Source of the DNA: Corallium rubrum
Lineage: Eukaryota; Cnidaria; Anthozoa; Scleralcyonacea; Coralliidae
Length of the DNA stretch: 64,000 bases
Assembly: GCA_964035015.1 (NCBI GenBank)
Contig: OZ035999.1
Span: forward strand, 2,726,627-2,790,626
Direction of reading: 5' to 3'
Part shown: positions 33,803 through 46,261 of the stretch, in pieces
Layout of the letters: the number at the start of each line of letters is the position of its first letter
How positions within the stretch are numbered: position 1 is the first letter of the stretch
Notes under the pieces: generated by a model
Database searches by the model: none
What the model was told of the DNA's origin: nothing
What the model saw: the letters and a program-made list of their open reading frames with translations, nothing else
Translations under genes and position numbers: made by a program

Positions 33803-34354
33803 GCGCCTTCAAATAAAAAGAAAGAAAATGATCAGAAATATATATCTCGTACCATATTTGTCCTTGGTGATTCAATTGTAAAGGACTTAAAAGGGCCTAA
33901 AATGTCAAAAAATGACCAGGTCCATGTCAAACCATATTCAGGTTCAACCACGGACGATATGCAACATTTTATGAGGCCGTGGATAAGCAAGAATCCCGAC
34001 GAAATCATTCTTCACGTAGGTACAAATGATATCAAGCCATCTACTGATGCTTTGGAATTGGCAAACAAAATCATCTCTCTTGGCTTGGAAATTAAAGACC
34101 GATCCGAGAAGACAAAAGTGACCATATCAGCATTGGTTCATCGAGCTGATAACAAGAAGCTAAACAAGAAAGTTACCGAAGTGAACAATCATCTGCAAAC
34201 ACTTAGTGATGATAACGATTGGGTCTTTATTGATCATTCGAACTTGAATCAGGACTGCTTTGATAATCATAGTATTCATTTGAACGCTATCGGAACCAAG
34301 AGATTTGCTTCTAATATTATTAATCATTTTCGTATTACTAAAGATAACTTGTGA
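33803..34354 (+). pseudogene. LINE ORF1 C-terminal part, SGNH/GDSL esterase domain
   Basis: The frame is open from 33803, directly after a TAG contributed by the microsatellite, to the stop at 34354 (183 codons). The first ATG is at 33902, inside the domain, so the protein is 5'-truncated. It shows the SGNH hydrolase blocks in order: VLGDSIV (nucleophile Ser, block I) at 33854-33874, YSGSTTDDM (block II), IILHVGTND (block III, GxND) and DNHSIHLNAIG (block V, catalytic His). Esterase domains of this kind are known in ORF1 proteins of CR1/L2-type LINEs, where they may aid membrane or RNP association. It sits 51 bp upstream of ORF2 on the same strand. The N-terminal part of ORF1 is lost at the (GTGTAT)n boundary. 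Confidence 0.88.
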
Positions 34355-34405
34355 CATGTTGGAGAAACGGTAAGCCTTAATAAGCCTTCTATTAAAACAC
34401 CAATA

Positions 34406-37307
34406 ATGTCTAATTATTCTAGTTTAGAAAAATCTTTGAGCTCTATTAGAGGATTCAAAGTTGCCTCACTTAATATTACTTCGTTGGTCAAATATATTGA
34501 TCAGCTGAGAACTCTAATGATTAATCAGCCTTTAGACATTCTAGCAATAAATGAAACGAGACTCGACGATTCAATCATGGATTCTGATGTCTCACTCTTT
34601 GGCTATCATATAATAAGAAAAGATCGCAACCGTTTTGTGGGAGGTGTTTGTATTTACATCAGAAATCCCATTCAAAATATGGTTCGCGATGATATACCTA
34701 TTAATCATGCTATTGAAGCTATTTGTCTTGATATTATCAAGCCTAGTAGTAAACCATTTACTATTGTAGCATGTTATAGACCCCCAAAGTCTGATCAGAA
34801 CATTTTTTTCCAAACTCTAGAGTCTATTATGTCAATTCTCGATCATGAAAATAGAGAAATAATTTTAATTGGTGATTTAAATTGCGATTACAATAGTTCA
34901 AAATCTGAATCACACACCAATGCTTTAAGAGGCATTCAGGAGATTTATCAGTTACACCAGCTTATTAAAGAATCTACACGGGTGACTGATAAGTCTGCCA
35001 CTATGATTGATCTTATATTCACCAATGATTTGAATAAAATTGTGTCCTCAGGATTGGTAAATCTAGGGATAAGTGATCATTCCCTAATTTACATGGTTAG
35101 GAAAGTTTCTATTCCTACTCAATTCAAGCATAAGGTTGCACAATTTCGATCTTATAAGCATTTTAATTCTAACCAATTCAAGATTGATCTACAGAATATC
35201 CCTTGGGATATATTATTAAACGATTGTGAAAATTCTGACTTAATGTGGGGATGTTGGAAAGAAATGTTCTTATCAATAGCTGACAAACACGCACCCATAA
35301 AAAAGAAAAGGGTCAGGGCCCGTAGGGTGCCCTGGATGACTGTTCCTATTAGGAGAAAAATGATTATAAGAGATCGGTTAAAACAGGAGCATGCTTTATC
35401 CAAAGACCCAAGTTTATGGGAAAAATACAAAAGTATTAGAAATGAAATTAATTCTATGATCAAGAAATCCAAAATTGATTTTTATTCAAATCAATTTAAT
35501 ACGAATACCAAAGATCCGTCTAAAACATGGAAGATTATAAACGAACTTCTTTCACGTAAAACCTCTTACTCTGAAATTAAAGAGCTACTATTTAATAATA
35601 AACTTGTTACTAATTCATCTGAAATTTCCGAAGCTTTTAATGAGCATTTTACAAATGTTGGGCCTAATTTAGCTGCCAACTTACCTAATATACAAAACAA
35701 TGTAAACAATCGGGAATTTTTGAAGCAAAATAAAACAGTTGAATCTACTTTTAAGTTTACTGAAGTGAGTATTTCTGATGTTCTTAACATTATTAAAAAT
35801 TCTTCAGTCAAAAAAGCTACTGGTTTGGACGGCATTTCCATGAGATTATTGAAAGAAGCTGCTCCAGTTATAGCCAGCTCATTATGTGTCATTTTCAATA
35901 AGTCATTAGCAACGGGAATCATCCCTCATGACTGGAAATGTTCCAAAGTTATTCCGATTTATAAATCGGATAAAAAAGCTGACCCCAATAATTATAGACC
36001 GATTTCGGTAATTAGCATAGTGGCTAAGATATTTGAGAGAGCAGTTTATAATCAATTATCTGCTTATTTCAAATATCATAATTTACTCAATAAATATCAA
36101 TCGGGTTTTAGAAGTAACCATTCTACTGTCACTGCATTAATTGATGCTACGAATGAATGGTTTACCAATTTAGATGAAAGCCTTTTAACGGCAGTTATAT
36201 TTCTTGATCTTAAAAAAGCGTTTGATACGGTAAATCATGCAATATTGATTGAAAAATTAAAACTGAATGGTATTTGTGATACCGAATTGCAGTTCTTCCA
36301 ATCATATTTAAATGGTCGTCAACAACAATGCTACGTTGATGGTAATTTATCAAGTCCTCGAACTGTAACTTGTGGAGTTCCGCAGGGAACTGTTTTGGGA
36401 CCATTATTTATTTCTTATTTATATTAATGATTTACCATCATCGTTGCATAATTCTAAACCAAGAATGTTTGCTGATGATACTAATCTAACATTCAAGGCT
36501 GAGACCATTTCCGATTTAGAGCATCAGGTGAACCAAGATTTGGAAAACGTTAATCAGTGGTTAATTGCTAATAAACTTTCTGTGAATCTAACGAAAACAG
36601 AGTATATGATTATTGCCTCTGAGAACAGGCTGTCAAATTTATTGCAGTACCCAAAATTCTACCTAGCCAAAAAACTGATTCGCAGGGTTTCAATTACAAA
36701 ATCACTAGGTTTACATATTGACGAAAAGCTTTCTTGGACAAAACAGATCGATGTATTGTCTAAGAAAATTTCAAGCGCCATTGGCGGCTTGAAACGAGTT
36801 CGTCAATATGTCCCATTTAAAATTTTACTTGTAATTTATAATTCGCTGATTCAATCACATTTTGATTATTGTGATGTTGTATGGAATAGTGGCCTAAATC
36901 TAGAATTATCCAGTCGCTTACAAAAATTACAAAATAGAGCAGCTCGGGTTATTACTCAAGCTGACTATGAAACAAGTTCTATGGAAATATTAAGAAACCT
37001 CAATTGGAATGATTTATTAACTCGTCGAATTTATAATTCAGCTATAATGATGTATAAAATTCTTTATGGCCAATCTACTGATTACCTTCATGAATGTTAT
37101 CAAAAACGTTCAGAGACGAATATTTATCAATTGAGAAACAGTGAAGTTGATGTTTCATTACCTAAACCAAACACTAACTATTTGAAAAAAAGTTTCTTAT
37201 ATAATGGTGGTTTAATTTGGAACTCGATTCCAAAAGAAATAAGATTGTCAACCTCGCTAAGTCAATTTAAATCAAGGCTGAAGGCTTATCATTTCTCAAC
37301 AATGTAA
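34406..37307 (+). pseudogene. CR1/L2-like LINE ORF2: endonuclease-reverse transcriptase, frameshifted
   Basis: Encodes the enzyme that nicks target DNA and reverse-transcribes the element RNA. The first frame runs 34406-36427 (673 codons). An APE-type endonuclease has N23 in ASLNI, E50 in NETR, GGVCIYI, ACYRPP, GDLN (about 156-159), DLIFTN and SDH (about 223-225). The reverse transcriptase follows: GLDGISMRLLK, NYRPISVIS, YQSGFR, A-box FLDLKKAFDT (about 599) and B-box GVPQGTVLGP (about 657). One extra base in a T-rich stretch near 36406-36412 shifts the frame. The rest continues in a second frame (read from 36372) with the C-box FADD (36468), FDYCDVVW and RAARVI, ending at 37307. All catalytic boxes survive, so the break looks recent or could be an assembly error. 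Confidence 0.93.
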
Positions 37308-38156
<849 letters not shown>

Positions 38157-38218
38157 TGAAACGAAAGTGAGTTTTTGGTTCACGAAATGTTAGAGTGCTC
38201 ATCTTTTATATATATATA

Positions 38219-38246
38219 TAAGGGCCTCGCTCGAAACGTCGAGAAG
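38219..38246 (+). ncRNA. Truncated hammerhead-like 3' half
   Basis: AAGGGCCTCGCTCGAAACGT + CGAGAAG follows a (TA) run directly. The 5' CUGACGA part is missing. GAGAAG after GUC would be the 3' strand of stem I. It has the same core as the minus-strand motif at 24578-24610. It cannot be active as it stands. Confidence 0.35.
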
Positions 38247-38282
38247 ATTTTTTCTTTTTTCAGGCCAACGTATTAACCCTGG

Positions 38283-38366
<84 letters not shown>

Positions 38367-38530
38367 ATAGGTTATATACCGAGAACGCGGGATATAAGTC
38401 ATATATTGACCCGAGGGGCCGAAGGTCCCGAGGGTCAATATATGACTTATATCCCAAGTTCGAGGTATATAACCTATACATAGATCCGGTACGTTTATGA
38501 TTTTTCTTTGTGTTTTCCTCATTAATTATA
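38283..38530. repeat. (TA)n, CCGAG-type palindrome and conserved tail
   Basis: A TA tract at 38283-38362 is followed by a near-perfect palindrome at 38364-38480 (arms TGTATAGGTTATATACCGAG.. and TATATTGACCCGAGG; centre GGCCGAAGGTCC). The conserved tail TTTCTTTGTGTTTTCCTCAT + TAATTAT follows at 38498-38530. Same architecture as at 10631 and 14139. Confidence 0.85.
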
Positions 38531-39212
38531 TTTATTTATATATATATATATATATTTACTATAGAAAATGTCCAATGACATCTCATTAGTGAAGATAAAT
38601 AATATAAAAAGAAAATTACACAGTAGCTTGAATATCTGAATTTTAACTTCTCACTCGAAGATAAAATCCATATCTTTGTACCACCTTCTATTATCTTTTA
38701 TTTACTTTACGTAGCTCCAAAATTAAACCGTAGAATTTATATATAATTTGAAATAAGCTTCCTTCTCTAGTAAGTCTCCCTTCTTTTTATCTGACGCTGA
38801 GTTTGGTAGCGATAGCAGTCTCGCGAGCATGCTGTCAACAACACGTAATTGGAAACACAGTAATTTATTCCATCATAATTATAGCTACAGTACCGAACTT
38901 GAATGACTTTACTAGCTGCGGCTTGAACTACATGATAATTATCGTTAATGTTACATTTAATACGCGCTTGCGATATATTTGCCCTGTTTCATACGCAACT
39001 GGATATAGATCTACTGATAGAGAAAAAAAAAAAGATTATAAAACGCACGATTTTCGTCGCAGTAGCCCTATATAAATAAACCCCCGGGGATTGATAGACT
39101 AATTTGTAAGTACTATAAATTACTATCGCAAGTCAAGTGCTGCCTCAAATTGGACAAAAACCTTTAGTCTACTCCACAGGCAACTCTATGTAGTCTTCGG
39201 CCAAAGTGACAC
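38531..39212. other. No gene seen
   Basis: Positions 39046-39095 (ACGATTTTCGTCGCA, CTATATAAATAAACCCCCGG) resemble 39687-39735, an old duplication. The open frame 38803-39075 has no recognisable domain. Confidence 0.45.
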
Positions 39213-39468
39213 CTCTCTTGCCCACTCCACCTAAGATTGTCCACTCCACCCGAATTGCCCATTCCACCCAAGATTTCCCACTCCACCCAAGATTGCCCAC
39301 TCCACTCAAGATTGCCCACTCCACCTGAGATTGCCCACTCGACCCAAGATTGTCCACTCCATCCAAGATTGCCCACTCGACCCAACTAGATTGCCCACTC
39401 CATCCAAGATTGCCCACTCCACCCACGATTGCCCACTCCACCCAAGATTGCCCACTCCACCCACGTTT
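39213..39468. repeat. 19-bp minisatellite (ACTCCACCCAAGATTGCCC)
   Basis: About 13 copies of a 19-bp unit with minor variants (CTCGACC, ACTAG insertion, CACGATT). Opposite-strand frames rich in W-S-G-Q or P-T-R are artefacts. AGTTGCCTGCGAAGGAGG just downstream (about 39499) recalls the TIR of the 45050-46597 element. Confidence 0.95.
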
Positions 39469-39470
39469 TT

Positions 39471-41180
39471 CTCACCTCTTCACCATAGGAGCCCAAAGAG
39501 TTGCCTGCGAAGGAGGCTGGAAAGTCCAAAAATTAATATTAATTACAATAGATAGTATTACAGTTATGTTATGTTATCTATTTTGCGTTGGTTATATGCA
39601 CATTACATTTGTATATAACTTTGGCAAAGATTTAATATTATTAAACATAAAAAACTAAAAATGTACGTAGAAGATTTGTGTTCCTCGTACGATTTTCGTT
39701 GCACGGCTCTATATAAATATGTCCCCGGAGAGTAGAAAAAGGTTTATCTAAGCACTCGCGTATTATTAATTACAACATTTAAGAGAGAAATTTGACATTA
39801 GTTAGTGCAAAGTTCCTGAAATAACCACAAGGTTAATCTAGTCAGGTAACCCTATTCAATGCACAATTATAAATGACATATTTTAGGTTGGTGAGCTTGT
39901 ATACGATATAGTAGCATGAAATTAATGGAGTACAATCCTATAAAGAAAGAATACATTTTGCATATTCATACATTTTTGTACATGTCTGTACATAACGTAC
40001 AATGTAAAAGCAATATCACTACTACTCCAGAAGTAGAAGAAAATCACAGGTCATTTTTTGTTTAAACATAGAAAATCCAAGTGACTTACTCACGAGGAAT
40101 AGAATTAAACATTTGTGGGAGTGATAGACGTTTACGATTATATTATCTTTTTTTTGTTATATACATATGACATTTGTATATAACTTTGGCAAAACATATT
40201 TGCGATAGAGATGGTTGCCTGATATATATTAAGGAAGCGAGATTTCCGTCGCATAATTGTCGCATTAAATTCGACAGCGCGATGGGACGGAACTCAGCCT
40301 TATTACTCGGGCTACCTGTGGTAGGGTGTCACGATTTTTGCATTTTCACATTCCGCTACTATTCATACTTCCGGTGAGTTGTTAGCCGTTGATGGAGTGA
40401 GACTGAGGCATGTTGTAAGTTCTTCGCTCCTTTTGCTTTTAGAGTTGGACAAAAAGTTGAATGTAGCTTTACCTTTTGATCAAGGTGTTCTTGCACGTTG
40501 GTAGATTTCGAAATAGACTGACTCTGTAGTTTAACAGTGATCATATCTGGCTTTAATAATTCTCATGAATTAGCCAATCAGAGAAAAATATTTGGTCATG
40601 TGTATGAGTTTTGAAACCTGGTAAAAAAACCTGTTTTCCGTAACATCTGTATCCACACCACATCTAGTTTTTTCAATTTGTAATATGCAAATAAGGTATG
40701 TGGAATATTTAATATTTACAAGTAATAGCATAACATGTAGGTTGCATGATTAGTGATTAAATGTACCCGAAGGCCGAGGGAGGTTTAGTAAAAGTCCCGA
40801 GGGCAGTAAAAGTCCCAAGGACTAAGCCCGAGGGAATGTATCTGGCATAAAACCGACATCCAAACGTGGCCATGTATTGTCTGTGTAAAGGCTGGCAATT
40901 TTTTACGGTAACTATCTTTATTTGAAATGCAATCGCCATTTATATATCTATATCTGTAAATATATTACAAGCGCTTTTAAATAACAATACATGTATATGA
41001 TCGGTTCAAGGGTTATACCATTGATCTAATGCAAACTCACGCACATAAACTAATATTAGATAGTTGTCTATAAAAACCACAGTAGTGTATAGACATTTGC
41101 ATTGATTTAGTATTAGTCCCACATTTTATATGTTCTAGGCAACTGTAATAAATTCTTGAGAAAATTCTCGTGAATTTGCA
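39471..41180. other. Gene-poor; diverged duplications and a CCGAGGG cluster
   Basis: No supported gene. CATTTGTATATAACTTTGGC occurs at about 39607 and 40170, part of a diverged duplication. 40765-40845 holds a weak CCGAAGGCCGAGGG / TAGTAAAAGTCC repeat related to the CCGAG palindromes. Confidence 0.45.
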
Positions 41181-41366
41181 ATAGACCTTATTCAAAAATG
41201 GCCGCCGAATTAGAATTCTTTTATGTGCATATAAATTAGCCCTTATGACCTCGTTTTAAAGTAAAAATTCTTTTGAATTTCACACATGAAAACGAGTTCA
41301 TAAGGGCTAATTTATATGTATATAAAATAATTTTAATTCGGCGGCCATTTTTGAATAAAATCTATA
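41181..41366. mobile_element. 186-bp foldback MITE, ATAGACCTTATTC ends
   Basis: Arms ATAGACCTTATTCAAAAATG + GCCGCCGAATTA and complement, with inner CATATAAATTAGCCCTTATG also paired. No coding sequence. Its TAGACCT end resembles the 4940-5074 element. Confidence 0.88.
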
Positions 41367-41469
41367 GGCAATATCATTGCCCAATGCAACGGGACCTTAC
41401 CTAAAACATGTCGAGTAGAGTACACTGGTAGCGCCCCCAATCGAGAAGTAGAGACAAGTGTTGTGCATA

Positions 41470-41562
41470 AACATTAGGTATGAATAGTTACTAATCGTAC
41501 CTGATGCATTAAGATTAGGTATGATTAGTTACTAATCGTACCTCATCTTTATGCATCGGGTT
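41470..41562. repeat. Two copies of a ~47-bp palindromic unit
   Basis: ATTAGGTATGA(A/T)TAGTTACT + AATCGTACCT occurs twice. Each copy is itself nearly palindromic (GGTA..TACC). Confidence 0.85.
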
Positions 41563-41607
41563 ATTTCGATATTAAATATGCGTGTGGAAACAATGAAAAC
41601 CGAGGTG

Positions 41608-41925
41608 GCCGTGATATTACGTACGGTATATCATCAAAATTATTTATCGAAATTTTTCAAAACTTTGCACGTATATACACAGACTACCAAAAGATAGTTT
41701 AAGTTATCTAGTCGTCATATATTAACGGATTAGTTTTCTACGCTCAATAGTGATTTTTTTTTAGATGGTCAGCATGCACTTGAAAGAAAACAAATAATTC
41801 TATTTTTTTTATTAAAATGTCTGGAAACTAATTCGTTGCTATGGCGACTGTATAACTTAAACATGCGTACAAAGTTTTGATAATTTTCAATGTATAATGT
41901 TAATGATATACCACACGATATTGAA
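41608..41925. mobile_element. Foldback element, ~120-bp diverged arms
   Basis: The left arm (GTGATATTACGTACGGTATA, TTCAAAACTTTGCACGT, GTTTAAGTTATCTAGTCG) pairs with the right arm (..CGACTGTATAACTTAAAC, ACGTACAAAGTTTTGATAAT-type, GATATACCACACGATAT). Divergence between arms shows it is older than the other foldbacks. Confidence 0.72.
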
Positions 41926-44187
41926 CATTGTCACTTACATTTACATATTACATAAACCTCAATAACTTAGGAACAAAAATCGATTTTGTGGAACTTTTAA
42001 GGACATTCTTGATAATTTTAGGGGTGCTTTCAATCTGAATCAAAACAGAAATAAATTGGAGTTAGGGGCACTTTAAGAAAATGATGGTTCTAGATCTTTC
42101 TTTCTGTTTCTGTAGAATATGTGAACAAATTGGGTCAATTTTAACGCCTGTCAAACATCTATGACGTACGATATTGACAGTATTAAAGTTAATTGACTGA
42201 CTGATGCGTAGGAAGTTGACTGTGTGGCAAATTGTTACTAAAAATAATAAAAATAAAATTATTTAGTGTGTATTTTCGAAATATGAAAACGAAATATCGT
42301 GATATTTGAACCGAAAATAAAACCATTCAGATGTATATATAGAAACGATGTAAAAAGTTAACTTTGTTTCAACTTTCAGGTCACTAGTATTTATTTCTCA
42401 TATTCGCTAATTACGTCATCGTTAAGCTTGTGGCTATATAGTGTATAGTCTAGCTCTATTCACAAAATTCTGTTCCGTACTATATAGAATCTGCGAGAAG
42501 TGCATGGTGTTTCCCAATCACGTACGTCTGTGCCTGCTGGCCATTGACAAGCCGGCAATCAAAACATTTTATCTTACCCCTAAAGATAGGGTTGACGTTG
42601 TCAGAGGTCGTGGTTTGTTTGTGGGCTTTCGGATGGAACTAGTTCTTTTGTTAATTCTAACAAAGCATAGCTATTAACTCCAATAGTCTGGTGGCTGAAG
42701 AACTATGTCTGTGTAATTGTATATGCCCTGTGTTTTGTCTTCGATGTTCGAACTAATGTTATACATCGATCTTGCTAACTAAGTTTACCTGTTCGTCTAT
42801 ATATAGAGAGAGAGAGAGAATTGCAGAATTCTGTTTTTTATTGTCTATTTGTGGGGGAAATTAAAAAAACAACTTAATATACTTTGTAAAGAATTGGGTG
42901 TCATGCCCAGCGCCCACATAATGAGCCAAAACAAAGACCATTGCAAGACCACCTTCGCTGGACGGAAAATAGCGAATCCTAATAGCCGAAATCGTTTTTT
43001 TACAGGAGTCTATATTTTCCGTTGATTAACACTTATGTTATACAACAAGATGTTCTACGGAAGATGGCGTGAAATCGAGTGATACCGCTCCAGAGACCTC
43101 CGCGCGTTTATCTGATTCCCAACTATAATTGTTCTGGCTTTTAAAGCTGTTCTGCCAAGCTATATTCCTATCTAGCCGGACACGCTATGGCCGTTATGCA
43201 TGTCCTTACAGAACATGCGTATGATCAATATTACAGAATATCGGGTTTCAAACTGCCGGATCCTTGAAGCATATAATAAGATTCTTTTCCACTTCAATTT
43301 TCTATGCATATATTAACAATGACTTGAATAAAATTTCAATTGCTTATCTGATTGGCTGTCCAGTCTCCCTAGCGACAGTTAAGCTAAAATTAGTCTAATC
43401 CTTTCACACTAAAATCATTCTAGGCAGAGTTTGGTGGAATATTGCCATAAGTATTAGTCACTGATTCTTTCGAGTTAGTTCAACCTTCTGGTTTTCCCGC
43501 TAAACAGTAAGGACACTCCGGCGTAAAGTGACGTTTTAGAAACGTAACTAAGACAGCTAAACAGAAAGCGTGCAAACGTAAGTAGCCAATTCATACTTCA
43601 AATATATATTACTGCGTTATATATAATGCATATGGGAAAGCATAAATTACAAAAGCCAGTCTTTGTTTTCCAATTTGTAAAAGTGTGAACATATTAAACG
43701 GTACATTCGTGTGTGCAGTTAGTTAGTAGAACTCAAAGCCGTATTTTCAAATCCATGTGTCGAGCGTCGGTTTTGTAGTTGTCCTGATGTGTTTACTTAA
43801 CTGAATGTGGGCAAAGAGCTGACCACAGAAAGAACGTTAATCAGGAAGTAATCTTTCGCATAATCATGACAACTTTCACATTTAAATAATATACAAACTG
43901 TCTGATACTGTAGTATTTGTAATATGAACGTAAATCTTGAATCCTGATACCAAACGGGCTCAAATGGGAAACGTGATTGACTCCTAAGCAACAAGTCTAA
44001 AAGCCGGTCACTTACACTTGTATTAAAGCCAATACTATCAATTATTAAGCACGACTGAACGGATAATGCTATTTAAGCTTTACGGGAATATACACTCCAG
44101 TATATTAATATATACTTGTGCTTGTTACAATATAGTAACAGATAACGGGTGTAACCGAGTCAAAACGACTGCTGTGTAAGAAAAGTA
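41926..44187. other. Gene-poor stretch; nothing firm
   Basis: About 2.3 kb of AT-rich sequence with a short (AG)n run near 42802-42820. The frames 42441-42677 (plus) and 43797-43994 (minus) have no family signature, and no RNA gene is visible. Confidence 0.5.
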
Positions 44188-44619
44188 GTGTGCTGTGTAG
44201 TCAAGCAGTATAGAAATCTAATTCTAAAACGTATTCTAGATACTCATGAACATGGCACACACCTAAACACTGGCTCTATTGCTCAACACTTACCCAATTG
44301 CGAATCTGCACAACATTTAGTTAACTTAAACAATTTATTTGATCGATTAAATGATACTCCTTCTTCTCCTCTTCATATTTCTTTCACTATCACCGATCTC
44401 ATTCTTGATAATTTTAAAATTATTCAGTCTTGTAGATGTTATAGCCCTAACTTTCTTCTTTTTCTCGAAGCACTTCGTTCAGAACTGAACTTTGGCCTTA
44501 GAGCCAGTAAAGAGTTAGCACTATTTCCATACTATATCATTATGTATACTTATCAGATTTGTACTTTTAAGCGTCAGCCTATCACTTCTTTTGTATATTT
44601 TCAAAATTTTAAATTTTGA
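44188..44619 (+). pseudogene. Penelope-like element C-terminal (GIY-YIG region) fragment
   Basis: 143-codon open frame. Residues 25-111 carry the block order seen at the C-terminus of Penelope-like element proteins after the GIY-YIG nuclease: HLNTGSIAQHLPNCESAQHL, FDRLNDTPSS, ITDLILDNFKIIQ, LLFLEALRSELNFGLRASKE then LALF. The 'EAL...P.LN.GL.ASKEL.LF' ending is characteristic of these proteins. The IKxxKP part of that motif is shortened here, and the GIY-YIG residues themselves are not visible upstream, so only the tail remains. The final 32 codons are probably non-element sequence. No reverse-transcriptase domain is nearby. It supports the presence of Penelope elements, to which the hammerhead-like repeats in this window may belong. 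Confidence 0.7.
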
Positions 44620-45041
44620 AATCCTACTTTCGCCGTTGTAATTTAACACTAAGCCTATTATCAGTTTTATTCCCTTGTAATATATTTCATTTTAGTCACT
44701 TGCTCCGTTTCATATTTGTCTTGTCTTAATCAATATCTTGGGTTTTCAAGATGTTCGTCATCGGACTGTGTTTTAAATTGTCGGCTGGCCTTGGCTTTTA
44801 GATACTCATACTTGCACATACTGTCCAAATACTCTTCATACTCGAAGGGTCTTTCCTTGAAAGGTTACACTTCGTTTATGAGTGGGTATTTTGGATCATA
44901 CACCAGTTTTTGACTTAACAGGGCTTTTTTTTATATTACATATATATATTTATCATGATATTGCCGTATAAGTCTGTTGTCCGTTAGAAAATGTATTCTT
45001 TGTAGTCGTAAGTAATTAATAGGTAGCCCGCAGGGAAACCT
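44620..45041. other. No gene seen
   Basis: AT-rich; possibly residual 3' sequence of the Penelope-like fragment. The short plus-strand frame 44716-44913 is unsupported. Confidence 0.4.
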
Positions 45042-45390
45042 GCTGAGAGTAGCCTGCGAAGCAGACGGTTGTTTTGGGGAGGGTTTATATTTGGGGTCGT
45101 GGAATACCGGAGGCGGAAAACCCGCAAAGGCGGAATTACCCGCGAGGCGGAAAACACGCGAGGCGGAAAACACGCGAGGCGGAAAACACGCGAGGCGGAA
45201 AACCCGCGGGGGCGAAGCTGAAAGACCGTCTGCCGGGTTTCGATATGTTTTTCGATATACCAGTCCACTGGTGGACTGGAAAAACTGATTGGCTAATAAA
45301 CCATTAACTTGTCATCAGGGATTAACTTGTCATCATGTAATTACTGTAAATCTTTAATATATTATCGTATACATAGACTATATAGTTGCG

Positions 45391-45843
45391 ATGGCGTCGA
45401 CTGAATATAGTGAATGTGTTGACGAAGCTCTTCGTTTGCTGAACTTGCTTGCAAGTCCCACACGGGAATTTATATTGAGGAAGGGACAAGAAATAGCAGT
45501 TAACGAGTTGCTGCAAGGGAAAGATGTTTTGGCAGTTTTACCGACTGGATTCGGGAAGAGTTTTATTTTTATCGTGTATTTGTTGGCACGAAATGAGATG
45601 TCAAAACGAACCCAGGGAAATGTTCGTAGCTGCGTTCTTGTTGTGTCTCCTCTAAAGAGCATTATATCTGATCAGATATCAGAAGTGACTTCATTTAATT
45701 GCACTGCGGCGGAGCTTTCAAAGGAAACTTTGTCTGAAATAATGGAATCTCCAGCGCAATTCATATACTGTAGTGTGGAAAGTGCAATAGAGAAAGACTT
45801 TTTGTCCTTTGCCTTTCTGACTACGTGTACTTTTCTCGCTTGA
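45391..45843 (+). pseudogene. RecQ-like SF2 helicase, N-terminal fragment
   Basis: 150-codon frame encoding the start of a superfamily-2 DNA helicase. LRKGQEIAVNELLQGKDVLA (residues 29-48) corresponds to RecQ motif 0, PTGFGKS (51-57) is the Walker A/motif I loop, and VLVVSPLKSIISDQI (82-96) is motif Ia, where RecQ proteins have 'V+SPL.SL+.DQ'. FIYCSVESAIE (about 123-133) is the usual segment before the DEAH box. The frame then ends after 'FAFLTTCTFLA'. Motif II (DExH) and the second RecA domain are absent, so it cannot unwind DNA. The ATG at 45391 is the first in frame and sits 130 bp inside the left TIR. It is carried by the TIR element and probably came from a full-length copy by internal deletion. 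Confidence 0.85.
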
Positions 45844-45904
45844 GGACTTCGCTCAGGAGAACATACAGTGGTCGGTAGAAGGCGCTTTATCCTGTCAGTT
45901 GCTT

Positions 45905-46261
45905 TCACTTCAGCCTCGACTTTAGAGTTGACCAGATAATTGAGGTTGATATGAATGTGTAAAGCTGGTTGGTATTCCTTATTTTACGCGCGCAAGACTT
46001 GCAAACCCGTTCCGACAACTCGGAATTTCTGTGAACAGAAATACCAAACTCCACGCAAAGTGCGCCCAAAGTTTTTTCGTTGAGGTCTTTCTTGTTCGAT
46101 GTTTTGAACAGATTTTCCGAAGACACGTAGGACGTTTTTTCAAAATTTCCAAACTTAACCTTTAGTGGACACTTGCACAGTCTGCAAAAGTCGTTGACAC
46201 TTTCCGCTTTTGGTTTCCTTCCTTTGGGTACAGTTTTTGTTGGGGTAGCGCTCTTACTCAT
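45905..46261 (-). pseudogene. C2C2 (ZAD-like) zinc-finger protein, N-terminal fragment
   Basis: Minus-strand frame; I prefer the Met at 46261 (MSKSATPTKT) to the one at 46342 because the upstream residues look like untranslated AT-rich sequence. From that Met, a basic linker (KGRKPKAES) leads to FCRLCKCPLKVKFGNF (Cys 26, 29) and LSERVCKSCARKIRN (Cys 87, 90). This CxxC...CxxC spacing with 'VC..C..KI+' is like ZAD-type zinc-binding modules used in protein or DNA contact. The frame stops after SRLK at 45905, shortly after the domain, so the downstream part is missing. It faces the helicase fragment and starts just inside the right TIR. It could be the N-terminus of the transposase or an accessory protein; which is unknown. 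Confidence 0.7.
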
